From: JAVBMP01 sp031552195
GTDB taxonomy: Bacteria > Desulfobacterota > Desulfovibrionia > Desulfovibrionales > Desulfovibrionaceae
NCBI GenBank assembly: GCA_031552195.1
Contig: JAVBMT010000019.1
Coordinates: forward strand, 27,157 to 91,156
Reading direction: 5' to 3'
Length of the DNA stretch: 64,000 nt
Both the position numbers and the translations under genes were made by a program. Of the stretch, positions 1 to 9,578 are shown piece by piece. The notes under the pieces are model-generated. The model searched no databases, was not told where the DNA came from, and saw nothing but the letters and a program-made list of their open reading frames with translations. Each line of letters begins with the position of its first letter. Position 1 is the stretch's first letter.

Positions 1-1
1 G

Positions 2-1804
2 CAGCAAGCCAGGCTGAACGCCCAGCGCCTCGCCGCGCTCTATACCCTCAACCAGATGACGGACGCGCCGGAGGATGAGCTTATGTCGTCCTTATGCGAG
101 AGCGTAACCGAACTGACCGGAGGAGGAAGCGGGTATATTTTTATTCCGCACACTGAAGATTGCCGCTCCGGCCGCGTTTTCTGGTCGAAAAAAAACTATG
201 AAATGGTGAGGGAAGACTATGAACTTCCAACAACTTATCTCCCTGCGGAATGCCTGAACGCGCAAAAAAATGAAACGGGCAATTTCTACAAACGCAGAGT
301 GAATAACGGCGACGGAACTACGCCTACCCACACGGTTTTTGACGGGCAATACAAAATAATGCGCTATATGCATGTGGTCATTTTCGACGGCGATACGCCC
401 ACTTGCATAGCGGCGGTCAGCAACAAAGCCACCCATTATGACGACGGAGACATGCTGCAGCTTTCCTTGTTCATGACCAGCGCCGTCGCCGTGCTGCACC
501 GGCACAGAGACATTCACGCCCTGAAAAAAGCCAAGGAAGAGGCGGAACTTTCCAACAAGATAAAAGATGAATTTCTCGCCAACATAAGCCATGAACTGCG
601 CACGCCGATGAACGGCATTCTGAGCATGCTGCAGTTGCTGAATCTTTCGACCCTGTCAGCCGAACAGCACGAATATGTGCGCACGGCCATGGTTTCCGGC
701 GAATCGCTCTTGCGCATCATCGGGGATATTCTCGACCTTTCGGCCATGGGGTCAGGCAAAATGGCCCTGCAAATGGTTCCCTACTGTCTGCAATCCACCA
801 TGCGCTCCACAGTTGAGCTTTTCAGAGGCGAACTTGCCAAAAAACGCCTGGGAATAGGCATGGAAATAGCTCATTCATTCCCCTGGATGATTATTGGCGA
901 TGACGCGAGGATGCGGCAGATTATTTTCAATGTGGTCGGCAACGCCATAAAATTCACCGATACGGGCGGCATTTACGTCTATTGCTGCATTGTGGGAAAA
1001 ATAGAAGGCAAACAGCGCATATACCTGTCGATTTCCGACACCGGCATCGGTATACCGGACAATATGCACGACGCCATTTTTGACGCTTTCAGGCAGGTTG
1101 ACAGCTCCGCCAGCCGCAAATACGCCGGCACCGGGCTGGGGCTAAGCATCGTCAAGCGGCTTGTCCTGGCCATGAACGGCAGCATCACCCTGGAAAGCGA
1201 GATGGGCAAAGGCACGACCTTCCATTTTTCCTTGCCTTTCATCTCGCCCGATTCTTACGGAGCGGTCGAAGCGCAAGGAAGCGTGGCGAAGGCGGACCCG
1301 GCCGGGCTTTATGCATACCATGAGGAAAAACCGCGTCCGTTGAAAATATTGGTGGTGGAAGACGATGCGGCGAGCAGCCTGGCGCTCCGCCTGCTTTTGC
1401 AGCGCGGGGGCCACGAGGTTCTGTGCGTGCGGGATGGCGCACAAGCCCTCGGCGCCCTGCAATTATATGACTTCGACTGCGTTTTCACCGATATACAAAT
1501 GCCGCAAATGGACGGCCTGGAAATGACCAAGCGCATCCGCAACGGCGCGGTTGAGGACTTCCCCCCGACTGAAGAACTGAAGGAAATGTGCGAAGAGGTC
1601 TTCCCCGGCGATTGCAGCGCGCCAAAAAAAGGAATGCGCAAAGACATCGCCATAACGGCCGTGAGCGCCCACGCCATGACCGGCGACAAAGAGCGTTTTC
1701 TCCAGCAAGGCGTGGATTTCTACATTTCAAAACCGGTTGCCTTGAAAGAACTGAAGGCGGTTATCGCGCGCATCGTAAGAAAACTAGACCGCGGTGGCGC
1801 ATAA
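2..1804 (+). CDS. Hybrid sensor histidine kinase with receiver domain (5' end outside window)
   Basis: The reading frame is open from base 2 with no stop, so the start and any upstream sensor segment lie outside the window; the first in-frame ATG at 56 is probably internal. About 600 residues are visible. First comes a GAF-like sensor segment (GSGYIFIP onward), then a coiled linker, then a HisKA domain with FLANISHELRTPMNG, whose phospho-accepting His is encoded near base 589. The ATPase domain has an N box (NVVGNAIKF), G1 (SDTGIGIP) and G2 (GTGLGLSIV). A C-terminal receiver follows (ILVVEDD; phospho-acceptor Asp in FTDIQMPQMDG near base 1490; Lys in SKPV). The protein should phosphorylate itself and relay to its own receiver. 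The signal and output are not visible. It ends 6 bases from the oppositely directed ClC gene. Confidence 0.93.
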   Translation, partial: QQARLNAQRLAALYTLNQMTDAPEDELMSSLCESVTELTGGGSGYIFIPHTEDCRSGRVFWSKKNYEMVREDYELPTTYLPAECLNAQKNETGNFYKRRVNNGDGTTPTHTVFDGQYKIMRYMHVVIFDGDTPTCIAAVSNKATHYDDGDMLQLSLFMTSAVAVLHRHRDIHALKKAKEEAELSNKIKDEFLANISHELRTPMNGILSMLQLLNLSTLSAEQHEYVRTAMVSGESLLRIIGDILDLSAMGSGKMALQMVPYCLQSTMRSTVELFRGELAKKRLGIGMEIAHSFPWMIIGDDARMRQIIFNVVGNAIKFTDTGGIYVYCCIVGKIEGKQRIYLSISDTGIGIPDNMHDAIFDAFRQVDSSASRKYAGTGLGLSIVKRLVLAMNGSITLESEMGKGTTFHFSLPFISPDSYGAVEAQGSVAKADPAGLYAYHEEKPRPLKILVVEDDAASSLALRLLLQRGGHEVLCVRDGAQALGALQLYDFDCVFTDIQMPQMDGLEMTKRIRNGAVEDFPPTEELKEMCEEVFPGDCSAPKKGMRKDIAITAVSAHAMTGDKERFLQQGVDFYISKPVALKELKAVIARIVRKLDRGGA

Positions 1805-1810
1805 ATCCGC

Positions 1811-3091
1811 TTAGTCGCGCGCGGAAAGCGGCAACTTGTATATAGAGAGCCGGTGAAGCCGGGCTGACAAAGCCGAGGCTATGGCCGTTGCGGGCAGCAG
1901 CGCGGCCAGCAGCGGGTATGAACCGGTAAGTTCGCAAACAAGAAAGGCGGACATCAGGGGAGAGCGCGTGGTTGAAGCCAGCACGCACCCGATGCCCATC
2001 AGGGTTATATCGAGCCCCAGGCCGGGTTGCGGTAATAAAAACGTGAACCCGTGGCTCAAAGCCAGCCCCAGGGTTGCGCCGATGAACATGGTTGGAGTGA
2101 AAAAGCCCCCGGGAATCCCAGCTTGATGGCAAAAGAGCATGGCCAAGGCTTTCGCGCCAAGGAAAATCAGCGCCATTTCCAGAGCGGGCGGATTTTCCAG
2201 GCAGCTTCTTACAACGCTGTGCCCGTTACCCCATACCTCAGGCACCCAGACGGACAGGCCCCCGGCGCAAACCCCGGCGGCGAGCAGGCGGACGAAGGGC
2301 TGGAAACGGTCAGACAAAAAACGGGCGTAGTCCATAGCCCATAAAAAGGCGCTTCCGGCCAAGGCGAAGGCCGCGCCGATGAACGGAGCGGCCAGGTAAA
2401 CGGCAAGTTCAGTTTGAGGCAGGGAAAGCGCGCCGTAAAGGTCTTCGCCCGAGCCAAAGGCCAGGCTGACGCAGAAGGAAGAGGCGGAGGCTACGGCCAC
2501 AGGCCCGAACATTGCCGGTGAAATAGTCCCGAGAATAAGTTCCAGGGCGAAAAAAACTCCGGCCACCGGAGCCTGGTAGGCGGCGGCCATTCCGGCGGCG
2601 GCCCCGCAAGCCATGAACAGGGGGCGGTCTTCCTCCGGGCTGACAAAGCGGGTGGCCAGAGAAGCCGCCAGAGAAGCCATCAGTATCATGCCGCCTTCCC
2701 GCCCCACGGGCAACCCGCAGGCCACCGCCAGAACAGAGACCATGCAGCATACAAAGCTTCCGGCCTCATCCAGGCCGCCGTGGTCAACGAGAATGCCTTC
2801 AATGTAATCAATCGGGTGGGCGTTGGGGCGGCGTTTGCGAAAAAACGCGAAGCAAGCGAGAAGCGCCCCCACGGCCAGCGCCCCCAGCAGCGGCGTAATA
2901 AAACGCCGCCAGGCCGGCAGGCTGTAAGCCGCCTCCACCATTCCCCCGTCTGAACCGATAATATGCCGTTCCGCAAAAAGCAGCGCCAGATGAAACGCAT
3001 GAGCCCCAAAAGCCCCGGCCACTCCGGACAAAACCGCCGTAAACAAGCGGTTTATGCGCGTGGAACGCAAAGAGGCTAAACGATGCGGCAT
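1811..3091 (-). CDS. ClC family chloride channel or H+/Cl- antiporter
   Basis: Polytopic inner-membrane protein with the three ClC selectivity signatures: GREGG (the gating Glu of the GREGP motif is present), YQAPVAGVFFALE, and GIPGGFFTPTMFIGATLG. It should move chloride, possibly in exchange for protons. The ATG at 3091 (MPHRLASL) follows a GGAAG stretch and precedes the first membrane helix. The same frame stays open to a TTG at 3217, which would add 42 basic residues without a clear ribosome binding site. There is no C-terminal CBS pair. It lies downstream of mutL on the same strand, 246 bases away from this start. Confidence 0.88.
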   Translation of the reverse strand: MPHRLASLRSTRINRLFTAVLSGVAGAFGAHAFHLALLFAERHIIGSDGGMVEAAYSLPAWRRFITPLLGALAVGALLACFAFFRKRRPNAHPIDYIEGILVDHGGLDEAGSFVCCMVSVLAVACGLPVGREGGMILMASLAASLATRFVSPEEDRPLFMACGAAAGMAAAYQAPVAGVFFALELILGTISPAMFGPVAVASASSFCVSLAFGSGEDLYGALSLPQTELAVYLAAPFIGAAFALAGSAFLWAMDYARFLSDRFQPFVRLLAAGVCAGGLSVWVPEVWGNGHSVVRSCLENPPALEMALIFLGAKALAMLFCHQAGIPGGFFTPTMFIGATLGLALSHGFTFLLPQPGLGLDITLMGIGCVLASTTRSPLMSAFLVCELTGSYPLLAALLPATAIASALSARLHRLSIYKLPLSARD

Positions 3092-3337
3092 GGCGTTCTT
3101 CCGTAACCGGGCTGGGCGAAGCTGTTTCACCTGCCGGAGCGCTTCAGCGCGGAAACGTTCCGGAAACGAGGCGGGGTTGTGCTCAATATTCTGCCATAAA
3201 AACGCCCTCAGGCTCAAGTCTTTTCAGCCGCCGCCTCATTGCCGGCCGCCAAAGCTAAACGCGCTTCGCCAGGCAGCGCCGGCGGAATTCAATCCGTTTC
3301 GCGCTGGCTGCGGGCAGGCCCGCGCGAAAGCGTTGCT

Positions 3338-5284
3338 TCAGCGCCCCCGCTTGAACATTTTCTCCAGGTCTTCCGGGTCAAAGGCCAGAACTGCCGGGCG
3401 GCCGTGGGGGCAAAACATGTTGTTTTCTGTAGCCAGCCATTGGGCGAGCAAGCCGAGCGCTTCGTCACGGCTCAGTTTTTGCCCGGCTTTTATCGCGGCC
3501 CGGCAAGACATCATGGTGAGCAGTTCTTCCATGTCGGCGCCCTTCCGGCCGGACAGGGCGGCATTCAGAAATTCCAGGGCCTCGCCCCTGTTCAAGGCCG
3601 GGGGCAGGCCGCTTACCTGGAGCAAATCACCCTTACGCGCGAAAACAAAACCCAAACTGGAAAGGTCAGGCTGCATCTTCTCCAAAACCTCCCATTCCGC
3701 CGGGTGCGGGCGCAGTTCCAGCGGCAGGGCCAGAAGCTGGCTGCTTCCCGCCCTGGCCTCGCGCTTGAAGCGTTCCACCAGAACGCGCTCATGCGCGGCG
3801 TGCTGATCAAGCAACAGCAAGCGCCGCTTGTCGGCGACTATAAGATAGGTGTCGGCCACCTGACCCAGATAAGTAAAACCTGGGCCGAAAGAAATCGCCG
3901 CGTGTTCAGGTTCATGCCGCGCCGTGGACGCGATTTCCGGTTCCGGCCGTTCCGCCGGGGCATGGCCGTAAAGGCCTTCTTCCTCGCGCAGGGCGGCGTT
4001 GAAACGCGTGAAGGGCACGGGCACGGGGCCGGACAAGGGCGCGGGCGAGTCCGGCACGCCGCGCGATGCGGAAAACGGAGGAGAAGCCTGACGCTCATTC
4101 TCAGGCGCGAAATTATCGGAATAATCTCCCACACTGGCGGCAAGCTCTTCATGCGGGCGCGGCTTGCTGAAGCCGTCCAGCAGAGAGGGGCTGTCCATAA
4201 CGCCCCAGAAACCTTTCGCGCGGGCGGCTTGATCTTCCGCCAAGGGGGCGGCCGGGAGAAAATCAACTCCGCCAAGCGCGCCTTGCAATGCTCGCAAAAC
4301 CGCCCCGAACACGGCGCTTTCATCGCGGAAGCGCACTTCGCTTTTGGCCGGATGCACGTTTACGTCCACCTCTTCCGGGTCAATCTCCAGAAAAAGCAGC
4401 AATTGCGGATATTCGCGGCTCAGAAGCCGCCCTTTGTAGGCCTCGCGCGCGGCCCGCTGCAGCAGGCGGTCGTTCACCGCCCGCCCGTTAACGTAGAAGA
4501 GCATGCGGTCGGCCTTGACCTGGGCCGACTCAGGCCGCCCGGCCAGACCGCGCGCGCGGATGCCGTGCCGGGTGGAGTCAAAGGGCAATAGCCCCTCGAC
4601 CACCGAGGCTGGCCAAATTTGCCCCAGCCTTTCCTCAAGGCTGGAACCGGCGGCGAAGCGCAACGCCTCGCGCTGCCCGGCCTTGAACACAAACGCTGTT
4701 TCCGGGCGGCCAAGGGCCAGGCGGGCCAGAAAATCCTGGCAGCGCTTGAACTCCGTTCCCGGGCTTTTCAGAAATTTCAGGCGGGCGGGCACATTGGCGA
4801 ACAGGTCGCGCACCTCGACCAAAGTTCCGGGCTGCATGACAGCCGGGCCGAAACCGCTCACGCGGCCGTGGGTCACTTCAATGCAAGCCCCCTCGTTTTC
4901 CGGCCCGCCGGGATTTTGCCGCGCCGGCAGGCTGGAAAGGCGCAAACGGGAAACTGAAGCCACGCTAGGCAGGGCTTCGCCCCTGAACCCATAGCTGGCT
5001 ATGCGCGAAAGTTCGGCGAATGTGGCTATCTTGCTGGTGGCGTGGCGGGTAACGGCAAGTTCCAGCTCGTCAGCGGGAATGCCCCGGCCGTTGTCTTGAA
5101 CGGAGATATAGCCCTGGCCGCCGTCTTCGACAATAACGGTTATTTCCGTTGCCCCGGCGTCGAGGCTGTTTTCCACAAGTTCTTTCAGCACGCTGGCCGG
5201 GCGCTCGACCACTTCGCCGGCGGCGATCTGGTTGCGCAGTTCCGGAGGAAGCATGGCGATATGGCGGATATTTTCACTGGTCAT
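3338..5284 (-). CDS. mutL: DNA mismatch repair protein MutL
   Basis: 648-residue MutL. The N-terminal GHKL ATPase is intact: NQIAAGEVVERPASVLKELVENSLDAGA at the start, then DNGRGI and the SYGFRGEAL region. A variable linker separates it from the C-terminal dimerisation domain. That domain carries DQHAAHERVLVER, which fits the DQHA-x2-E-x4-E metal-binding motif of nicking-type MutL, and CPHGRP near the end. This is therefore probably the endonuclease-active form found in bacteria without MutH rather than the E. coli type. MutL couples mismatch recognition by MutS to strand incision. It is transcribed leftwards, separated from pnp by a terminator. Confidence 0.96.
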   Translation of the reverse strand: MTSENIRHIAMLPPELRNQIAAGEVVERPASVLKELVENSLDAGATEITVIVEDGGQGYISVQDNGRGIPADELELAVTRHATSKIATFAELSRIASYGFRGEALPSVASVSRLRLSSLPARQNPGGPENEGACIEVTHGRVSGFGPAVMQPGTLVEVRDLFANVPARLKFLKSPGTEFKRCQDFLARLALGRPETAFVFKAGQREALRFAAGSSLEERLGQIWPASVVEGLLPFDSTRHGIRARGLAGRPESAQVKADRMLFYVNGRAVNDRLLQRAAREAYKGRLLSREYPQLLLFLEIDPEEVDVNVHPAKSEVRFRDESAVFGAVLRALQGALGGVDFLPAAPLAEDQAARAKGFWGVMDSPSLLDGFSKPRPHEELAASVGDYSDNFAPENERQASPPFSASRGVPDSPAPLSGPVPVPFTRFNAALREEEGLYGHAPAERPEPEIASTARHEPEHAAISFGPGFTYLGQVADTYLIVADKRRLLLLDQHAAHERVLVERFKREARAGSSQLLALPLELRPHPAEWEVLEKMQPDLSSLGFVFARKGDLLQVSGLPPALNRGEALEFLNAALSGRKGADMEELLTMMSCRAAIKAGQKLSRDEALGLLAQWLATENNMFCPHGRPAVLAFDPEDLEKMFKRGR

Positions 5285-5310
5285 TAAACGGAATTAATAC
5301 AATAACGCGA

Positions 5311-5350
5311 AAAAGACAAATGCCTCCCGGCCCGAGACCGGAGAGGCATT
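5311..5350 (-). terminator. Rho-independent terminator after pnp
   Basis: Arms 5319-5330 and 5338-5350 pair (AATGCCTC-CCGG with one bulged base). On the minus strand the stem is followed by a TGTCTTTTT run. It lies between the pnp stop and the mutL start and should end the pnp transcript. Confidence 0.7.
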
Positions 5351-5518
5351 CATATTCTGGCGTTTTCCCGAATTTTTATCGGCTTCAGGAAGTTTCAGCC
5401 CTATCCATGCGCTTCACAGATAAAAAGAGTGAACAGCGGATAGGCCGCATGCAAATTCCTGATGCCGCATAGCCGCAGGGGAATTTTACCCGCCGGCGGC
5501 TATGCGGCGCTGAACGTT

Positions 5519-7765
5519 CTAGTCGCGCCTTTCGCCGCGGTCACGGCGGTCGCCACGGTCACGGTCGCGGCCGCGATCGCCACGGTCACGACCACGGTCG
5601 CCACGGTCCGGGCGGGGTCCGCTGGGCCGCGCGGTGTCTTCAGGCTTCCATTCAACGCCCTGGGCTTCAAGCAGCACGGCCTTGCGCGAGGCGCGAATGC
5701 GGTCGCCGTTGATTTCAATGACCTTTACGGTCATTTCTTCGCCCAGCCTGGCTATGTCGGAGGGTTTTTCCACCCGGTTCACGTCAAGCTGCGAAACATG
5801 CACCAGGGCCTCAAGATTGGGAAGAATTTCAACGATAGCGCCAACTTCCAGCACCTTGCGCACCTTGCCGACATAGTTGCGTCCAAGTTCGGCGCGCTGG
5901 TCGTAATAGAGCACCATTTCCTTGGCTTTTTCCATGGCGTCTTTGGTCGGCGCGAAAATGGCCACCTTGCCGGAATCGTCGATATCGACGGAAGCGCCGG
6001 TATCAGCCGTAATTTGCTTTATGTTCTTGCCGCCGGGGCCGATTATGAGGCGGATGATGTCGGGGTTGACCTCAACCTCGCAGTGCTGCGGGGCGTAAGG
6101 GGAAAGCCCGTGGCGCGGAGCGGGCTGCGCCTTGGCCATTTCCGCCAGGATGTGCAGGCGGGCTTCTTTGGCCTGGCTGAGGGCGCGGGTCATAACGTCC
6201 GTGGGGATGCCGGATATTTTGATGTCCATCTGCACGGCGGTCACGCCTTCGGCGGTTCCGGCTATTTTGAAGTCCATATCGCCAAGCGCGTCTTCATCGC
6301 CGAGGATATCGGTAAGAATGAGGTATTCGTCGTCTTCGCGAATAAGGCCCATGGCCACCCCGGCCACCGGGGCGCTGATGGGAACGCCGGCGTCCATAAG
6401 CGAGAGGCAGCCGCCGCAAACGGCGGCCATGCTCGAGGAACCGTTGGATTCCATGGTTTCGGCCACTATGCGGATGGTGAAGGGGAAGGACTCATGCTGG
6501 GGCAAAACCTTACGCAGGGCCTTTTCCGCCAGGGCGCCGTGCCCGATTTCGCGGCGTGAAACGCGCGAAGGCTTGACTTCGCCGACGCTGTAGGGCGGGA
6601 AATTATAGTGCATCATGAAGCGGTTGAAGCGGTCTCCTATCAGGGAGTCGCTGCGCTGTTCGTCGCTGCCGCTGCCCAGGGTGGTCACGACCAGAGACTT
6701 GGTTTCGCCGCGCGAAAAAATAGTGGAGCCGTGCGCGCGCGGCAGGGGTTCCATTTCTATTTTGATCGGGCGCACGGTTTTGGTGTCACGCCCGTCAATG
6801 CGCAGGCCTTCGTCTTTGATGCGGCGGCGTACGATTTTCTTTTCCAGGTCTTCCAGAACTTCGCCCACGGCGGCAAGCGCGGCCGGATCATTGGCGTAGG
6901 CGCAGCTTTCGTCGGAAAGGGCGGCTTTGACTTTTTCCTTAACAGCCTTGCGGGCCTGCTTGCGGGCCATTTTTTCCGGCACTCTGGTGGCGTCGTCCAG
7001 ATCCTTGGCGGCCAAGCCGCTTATAAAAGCGGCCAGATCGCTGCGGTCCGGCAATTCGGGCAGGGCTTGTTTCGCCTTGCCGACCATTTCGCGCAGTTTT
7101 ATCTGGGCGTCTATCAGAGGCTGAATTTCCTTGTGGCCCCAAATCAGGGCCTCGCTGACCACATCTTCGGAAATGACGGAAGCTTCGCCTTCAACCATGA
7201 CCACCGCGTCTTTGGAGGCCGCGATAACAAAGTTGAGGTCGCTGCGTTCCATTTCCTTGAAGGTGGGGTTCAGGACAAAGGCGCCGTCAACGCGGCTGAC
7301 GCGCGCGCCGGCCACAGGGCCGCCGAAAGGAATGCTGGAAATGGTCACGGCGGCGGAAGCCCCGGTTATGGAAATGGAATCCGAAGGATTTTCCTGGTCA
7401 GAGGAAATAACCGTGGCCAGAACCTGCACCTCGTCCTTGAAAGCCTTGGGAAACATGGGACGGATCGGGCGGTCTATCAGGCGGGAAATCAGGGTTTCAT
7501 TGTCGGAGGGGCGGCCGATTTCGCGGCGGAAAAAGTTTCCGGGAATGCGCCCGGCGGCGTACATTTTTTCCGAATATTCAACGGTAAGCGGGAAAAAGTC
7601 TTTTTCCTGCGCCAAGGCCTGCGAGCAGACCGTTACCAGAACGACGGTGCCGCCGCACTGCATCCAGACAGCGCCATCAGCCTGATTGGCCAGACGCCCC
7701 GTTTCAAAAACATACTCTTTGCCCCCGGCAACAGCCGTTACGCGGGTGGGATTAAAAACGCTCAT
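5519..7765 (-). CDS. pnp: Polyribonucleotide nucleotidyltransferase (PNPase)
   Basis: 748 residues, the usual PNPase length plus a tail. Two RNase PH-like domains (FFRREIGRPSDNETLISRLIDRP in the first; FMMHYNFPPYSVGE and SDEQRSDSLIGDRFNRF in the second) flank the helical domain. A KH domain (LIIGPGGKNIKQI) and an S1 domain (YVGKVRKVLEVGAIVEILPN) follow. The enzyme degrades RNA 3' to 5' by phosphorolysis. After the S1 domain comes a low-complexity tail of about 25 residues made almost only of Arg, Asp and Gly, possibly an added RNA-binding or condensate-forming segment. The ATG at 7765 follows an AGAGG ribosome site. It lies downstream of rpsO, as in many bacteria. Confidence 0.97.
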   Translation of the reverse strand: MSVFNPTRVTAVAGGKEYVFETGRLANQADGAVWMQCGGTVVLVTVCSQALAQEKDFFPLTVEYSEKMYAAGRIPGNFFRREIGRPSDNETLISRLIDRPIRPMFPKAFKDEVQVLATVISSDQENPSDSISITGASAAVTISSIPFGGPVAGARVSRVDGAFVLNPTFKEMERSDLNFVIAASKDAVVMVEGEASVISEDVVSEALIWGHKEIQPLIDAQIKLREMVGKAKQALPELPDRSDLAAFISGLAAKDLDDATRVPEKMARKQARKAVKEKVKAALSDESCAYANDPAALAAVGEVLEDLEKKIVRRRIKDEGLRIDGRDTKTVRPIKIEMEPLPRAHGSTIFSRGETKSLVVTTLGSGSDEQRSDSLIGDRFNRFMMHYNFPPYSVGEVKPSRVSRREIGHGALAEKALRKVLPQHESFPFTIRIVAETMESNGSSSMAAVCGGCLSLMDAGVPISAPVAGVAMGLIREDDEYLILTDILGDEDALGDMDFKIAGTAEGVTAVQMDIKISGIPTDVMTRALSQAKEARLHILAEMAKAQPAPRHGLSPYAPQHCEVEVNPDIIRLIIGPGGKNIKQITADTGASVDIDDSGKVAIFAPTKDAMEKAKEMVLYYDQRAELGRNYVGKVRKVLEVGAIVEILPNLEALVHVSQLDVNRVEKPSDIARLGEEMTVKVIEINGDRIRASRKAVLLEAQGVEWKPEDTARPSGPRPDRGDRGRDRGDRGRDRDRGDRRDRGERRD

Positions 7766-7902
7766 AAGAACCTCTTCATCTTTCGAAGGGGATTCCGGGA
7801 AAAAATCCGATGCTCTATCGGCCCTTTGCCCGGATGCCCCTTCACTACGGTTTGAATGTTACGCGGCGGGGAAAATCCGCTCGCCGCCAAAAACAGAAGG
7901 CC

Positions 7903-7935
7903 AAAAACCGGCAAGGGGGCACGAGCCCCCTTGCC
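7903..7935 (-). terminator. Terminator/attenuator hairpin between rpsO and pnp
   Basis: Perfect 11-bp stem (7910-7920 with 7925-7935, loop ACGA). On the minus strand it is followed by GGTTTTTGG. Its position matches the partial terminator commonly found between rpsO and pnp, where read-through and RNase processing set PNPase levels. Confidence 0.65.
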
Positions 7936-7946
7936 GCATGCCAAAC

Positions 7947-8216
7947 CTACTTGCGCAGGCCGAGTTTTTCAATAATCGCACGGTAACGTTGAACATCTGT
8001 TTTCTTAAGATAATTCAAAAGGTTACGGCGGCGACCAACCAGCTTCAAGAGTCCCTGGCGCGAGTGAAAGTCTTTTTTATGCGACTTGAAGTGCTCGGTC
8101 AGGTATTCGATGCGGGAAGTGATAAGCGCGATCTGCACTTCCGGAGACCCGGTGTCTCCGGCGTGCTTGCCGTGCTTGTCCATGATTTCTTTCTTGTGTT
8201 GTACGTCCAGCGCCAC
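7947..8216 (-). CDS. rpsO: 30S ribosomal protein S15
   Basis: 89 residues, the standard S15 length, with HAGDTGSPEVQIALITSRI and HSRQGLLKLVGRRRNLLNYLKK. S15 binds 16S rRNA early in 30S assembly. The start is GTG at 8216, seven bases after a GAGGG ribosome site. It sits between truB upstream and pnp downstream, the common truB-rpsO-pnp order. Confidence 0.98.
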   Translation of the reverse strand: MALDVQHKKEIMDKHGKHAGDTGSPEVQIALITSRIEYLTEHFKSHKKDFHSRQGLLKLVGRRRNLLNYLKKTDVQRYRAIIEKLGLRK

Positions 8217-8240
8217 AGCATTACCCTCTTATGTTGGAGT

Positions 8241-9233
8241 TCATTGGTTCCACAACCCCCGTTCAATAACCCAGGCCAGTTCCTTTCCCGCGCCCCCCGA
8301 AGGAAACGCGCTTTCCGCCAGGGCGAGCGCCGCGCCGCTTTCATCAAGCAGCAGGGCCTTTTGCCCCGGAACGCCGCAGCCGGAAGGCTTGCAGGCAACG
8401 GCATGGCCGTTTTTCACCCGCCCGCTTTCAGCGGCGTCAAGGAAAACCTTCGCCCGGCCCGGAAGGGCCTCGGCAAGGGGAATTACCCTTTCAGCCAATT
8501 TTTCCGGCTCCGCCAGAACGGCCTCAAGGGTAAAGGACTGAGCCAGCCCGAACGGGTGGCTGTATTCCCGGGTCAGTTCCACAAGCGTTGCGCCGCACCC
8601 CAAACGAACCCCCAAGCTGTGGGCCAGGGACCGTATGTAAGTGCCGGAACTGCACGCTACCCGGAAGCGTAAATATGGAAGCCCGACCCATTCGGACTCC
8701 ACGCGTGAAATTTTTACGGTCTTTGTTTTGACCGGAGTTTCAAGGCCTTTGCGCGCCAGCTCGTACAAGGGGCGGCCCTGATGCTTGGCCGCCGAATACG
8801 GCGGAACCGTCTGCTCGCTCTCGCCTGCCCACTCGCCAATTGCGGCGGCCAGAAAGGCCTCGGCCTCTTCCTCGCCCATGGCCTCGAAAGAAGCTAGAGA
8901 AGCGGTGGAAACTATTCGCCCTTCCGCGTCCCAGGTATCTGTGGTTTCGCCAAGCTTCAGGCGGCCGGAATAAACCTTTTCCCCGCCGTCCATCAGGTGG
9001 CCGGAAAGCTTGGTGGCCTGGCCCAGCAAAACCAGAAGAACTCCTGAGGCCATAGGGTCAAGGGTTCCGGCATGGCCTATTTTCTTCTGGCCGAGCTGCC
9101 GCTTGATGCGGGCTATGCAAGAGGCGGAACTGGGGCCGGAGGGCTTGTCAAGCACAAGGATGCCGTCCTGCTGCGGGGGCTTGCAAGCGTTAGCCGCACC
9201 GCCGGAAACATTCCCGTCTTGTTCGTCAGTCAA
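8241..9233 (-). CDS. truB: tRNA pseudouridine-55 synthase TruB
   Basis: TruB family: ILVLDKPSGPSS near the N-terminus, the catalytic-Asp motif GHAGTLDPMASGVL, then YSAAKHQGRPLYELARKG and CSSGTYIRSLAHSLG. It makes pseudouridine 55 in the T-loop of tRNAs. The frame is open to a TTG at 9248. A second TTG at 9233 sits seven bases after GAGGAG and is the better start, giving 330 residues. No ATG is available, so initiation is at TTG. The C-terminal part is weakly conserved, PUA-like. Stop and rpsO start are 25 bases apart, so the two are co-transcribed. Confidence 0.94.
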   Translation of the reverse strand: MTDEQDGNVSGGAANACKPPQQDGILVLDKPSGPSSASCIARIKRQLGQKKIGHAGTLDPMASGVLLVLLGQATKLSGHLMDGGEKVYSGRLKLGETTDTWDAEGRIVSTASLASFEAMGEEEAEAFLAAAIGEWAGESEQTVPPYSAAKHQGRPLYELARKGLETPVKTKTVKISRVESEWVGLPYLRFRVACSSGTYIRSLAHSLGVRLGCGATLVELTREYSHPFGLAQSFTLEAVLAEPEKLAERVIPLAEALPGRAKVFLDAAESGRVKNGHAVACKPSGCGVPGQKALLLDESGAALALAESAFPSGGAGKELAWVIERGLWNQ

Positions 9234-9248
9234 TTCCAGGCTCCTCAA

Positions 9249-9548
9249 TAACTATCCCATGCGGGCGAAGGGCTAAACCCCAGCGCGAATTCAAAATTTA
9301 AAAGCCGGCGGGAGGCGCAGGGCGCTTGCCCGCCGCGCATATATATAACAGGGGCTTATGTTAAGACCCCTGCCGGGGTTGGCCTGGCGGAGCTTATAAA
9401 TTCCACGCAGGGATTGTTTCTATATATCATTTTCCCAACTTAGGGAAGAGCAAAAACAGGCAAAAGAAGAAAAAGCACGGAATAATCAAGTTCATATATC
9501 TGGATTCGCCTCAAGACAAAAACGGCATACCCGGCAAGAAGATTCAGC
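9249..9548. other. Non-coding region between divergent truB and the DUF4198 gene
   Basis: No supported gene. An imperfect hairpin (CAGGGG...CCCCTG, 9349-9372) and a GGCGGG/CCCGCC pair at about 9308-9334 are visible. No T-run follows either, so I do not call them terminators. The right end becomes AT-rich and leads into the promoter at 9550. Confidence 0.6.
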
Positions 9549-9549
9549 A

Positions 9550-9578
9550 TTGACTTTATATTTACTCCTGGATATTGT
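9550..9578 (+). promoter_or_regulatory. Sigma-70 type promoter for the DUF4198 gene
   Basis: TTGACT (9550-9555), a 17-base spacer, then TATTGT (9573-9578). The -10 box is embedded in the left arm of the inverted repeat 9573-9607, so a repressor bound there would block RNA polymerase. Confidence 0.65.

Noticed and set aside
3239..4591. Long open frame opposite mutL (450 codons)
   Set aside because: It lies wholly antisense to a complete, well-conserved mutL and its translation has no recognisable domain; a high-GC shadow frame.
5519..5620. Repetitive CGGTCGCCACGGTCAC-like units that could suggest a CRISPR or tandem repeat
   Set aside because: They encode the Arg-Asp-Gly tail of PNPase in frame; no regular spacers.
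5462..7855. Two long frames opposite pnp (365 and 415 codons)
   Set aside because: Antisense to intact PNPase, low-complexity Gly/His-rich translations, no start context; shadow frames.
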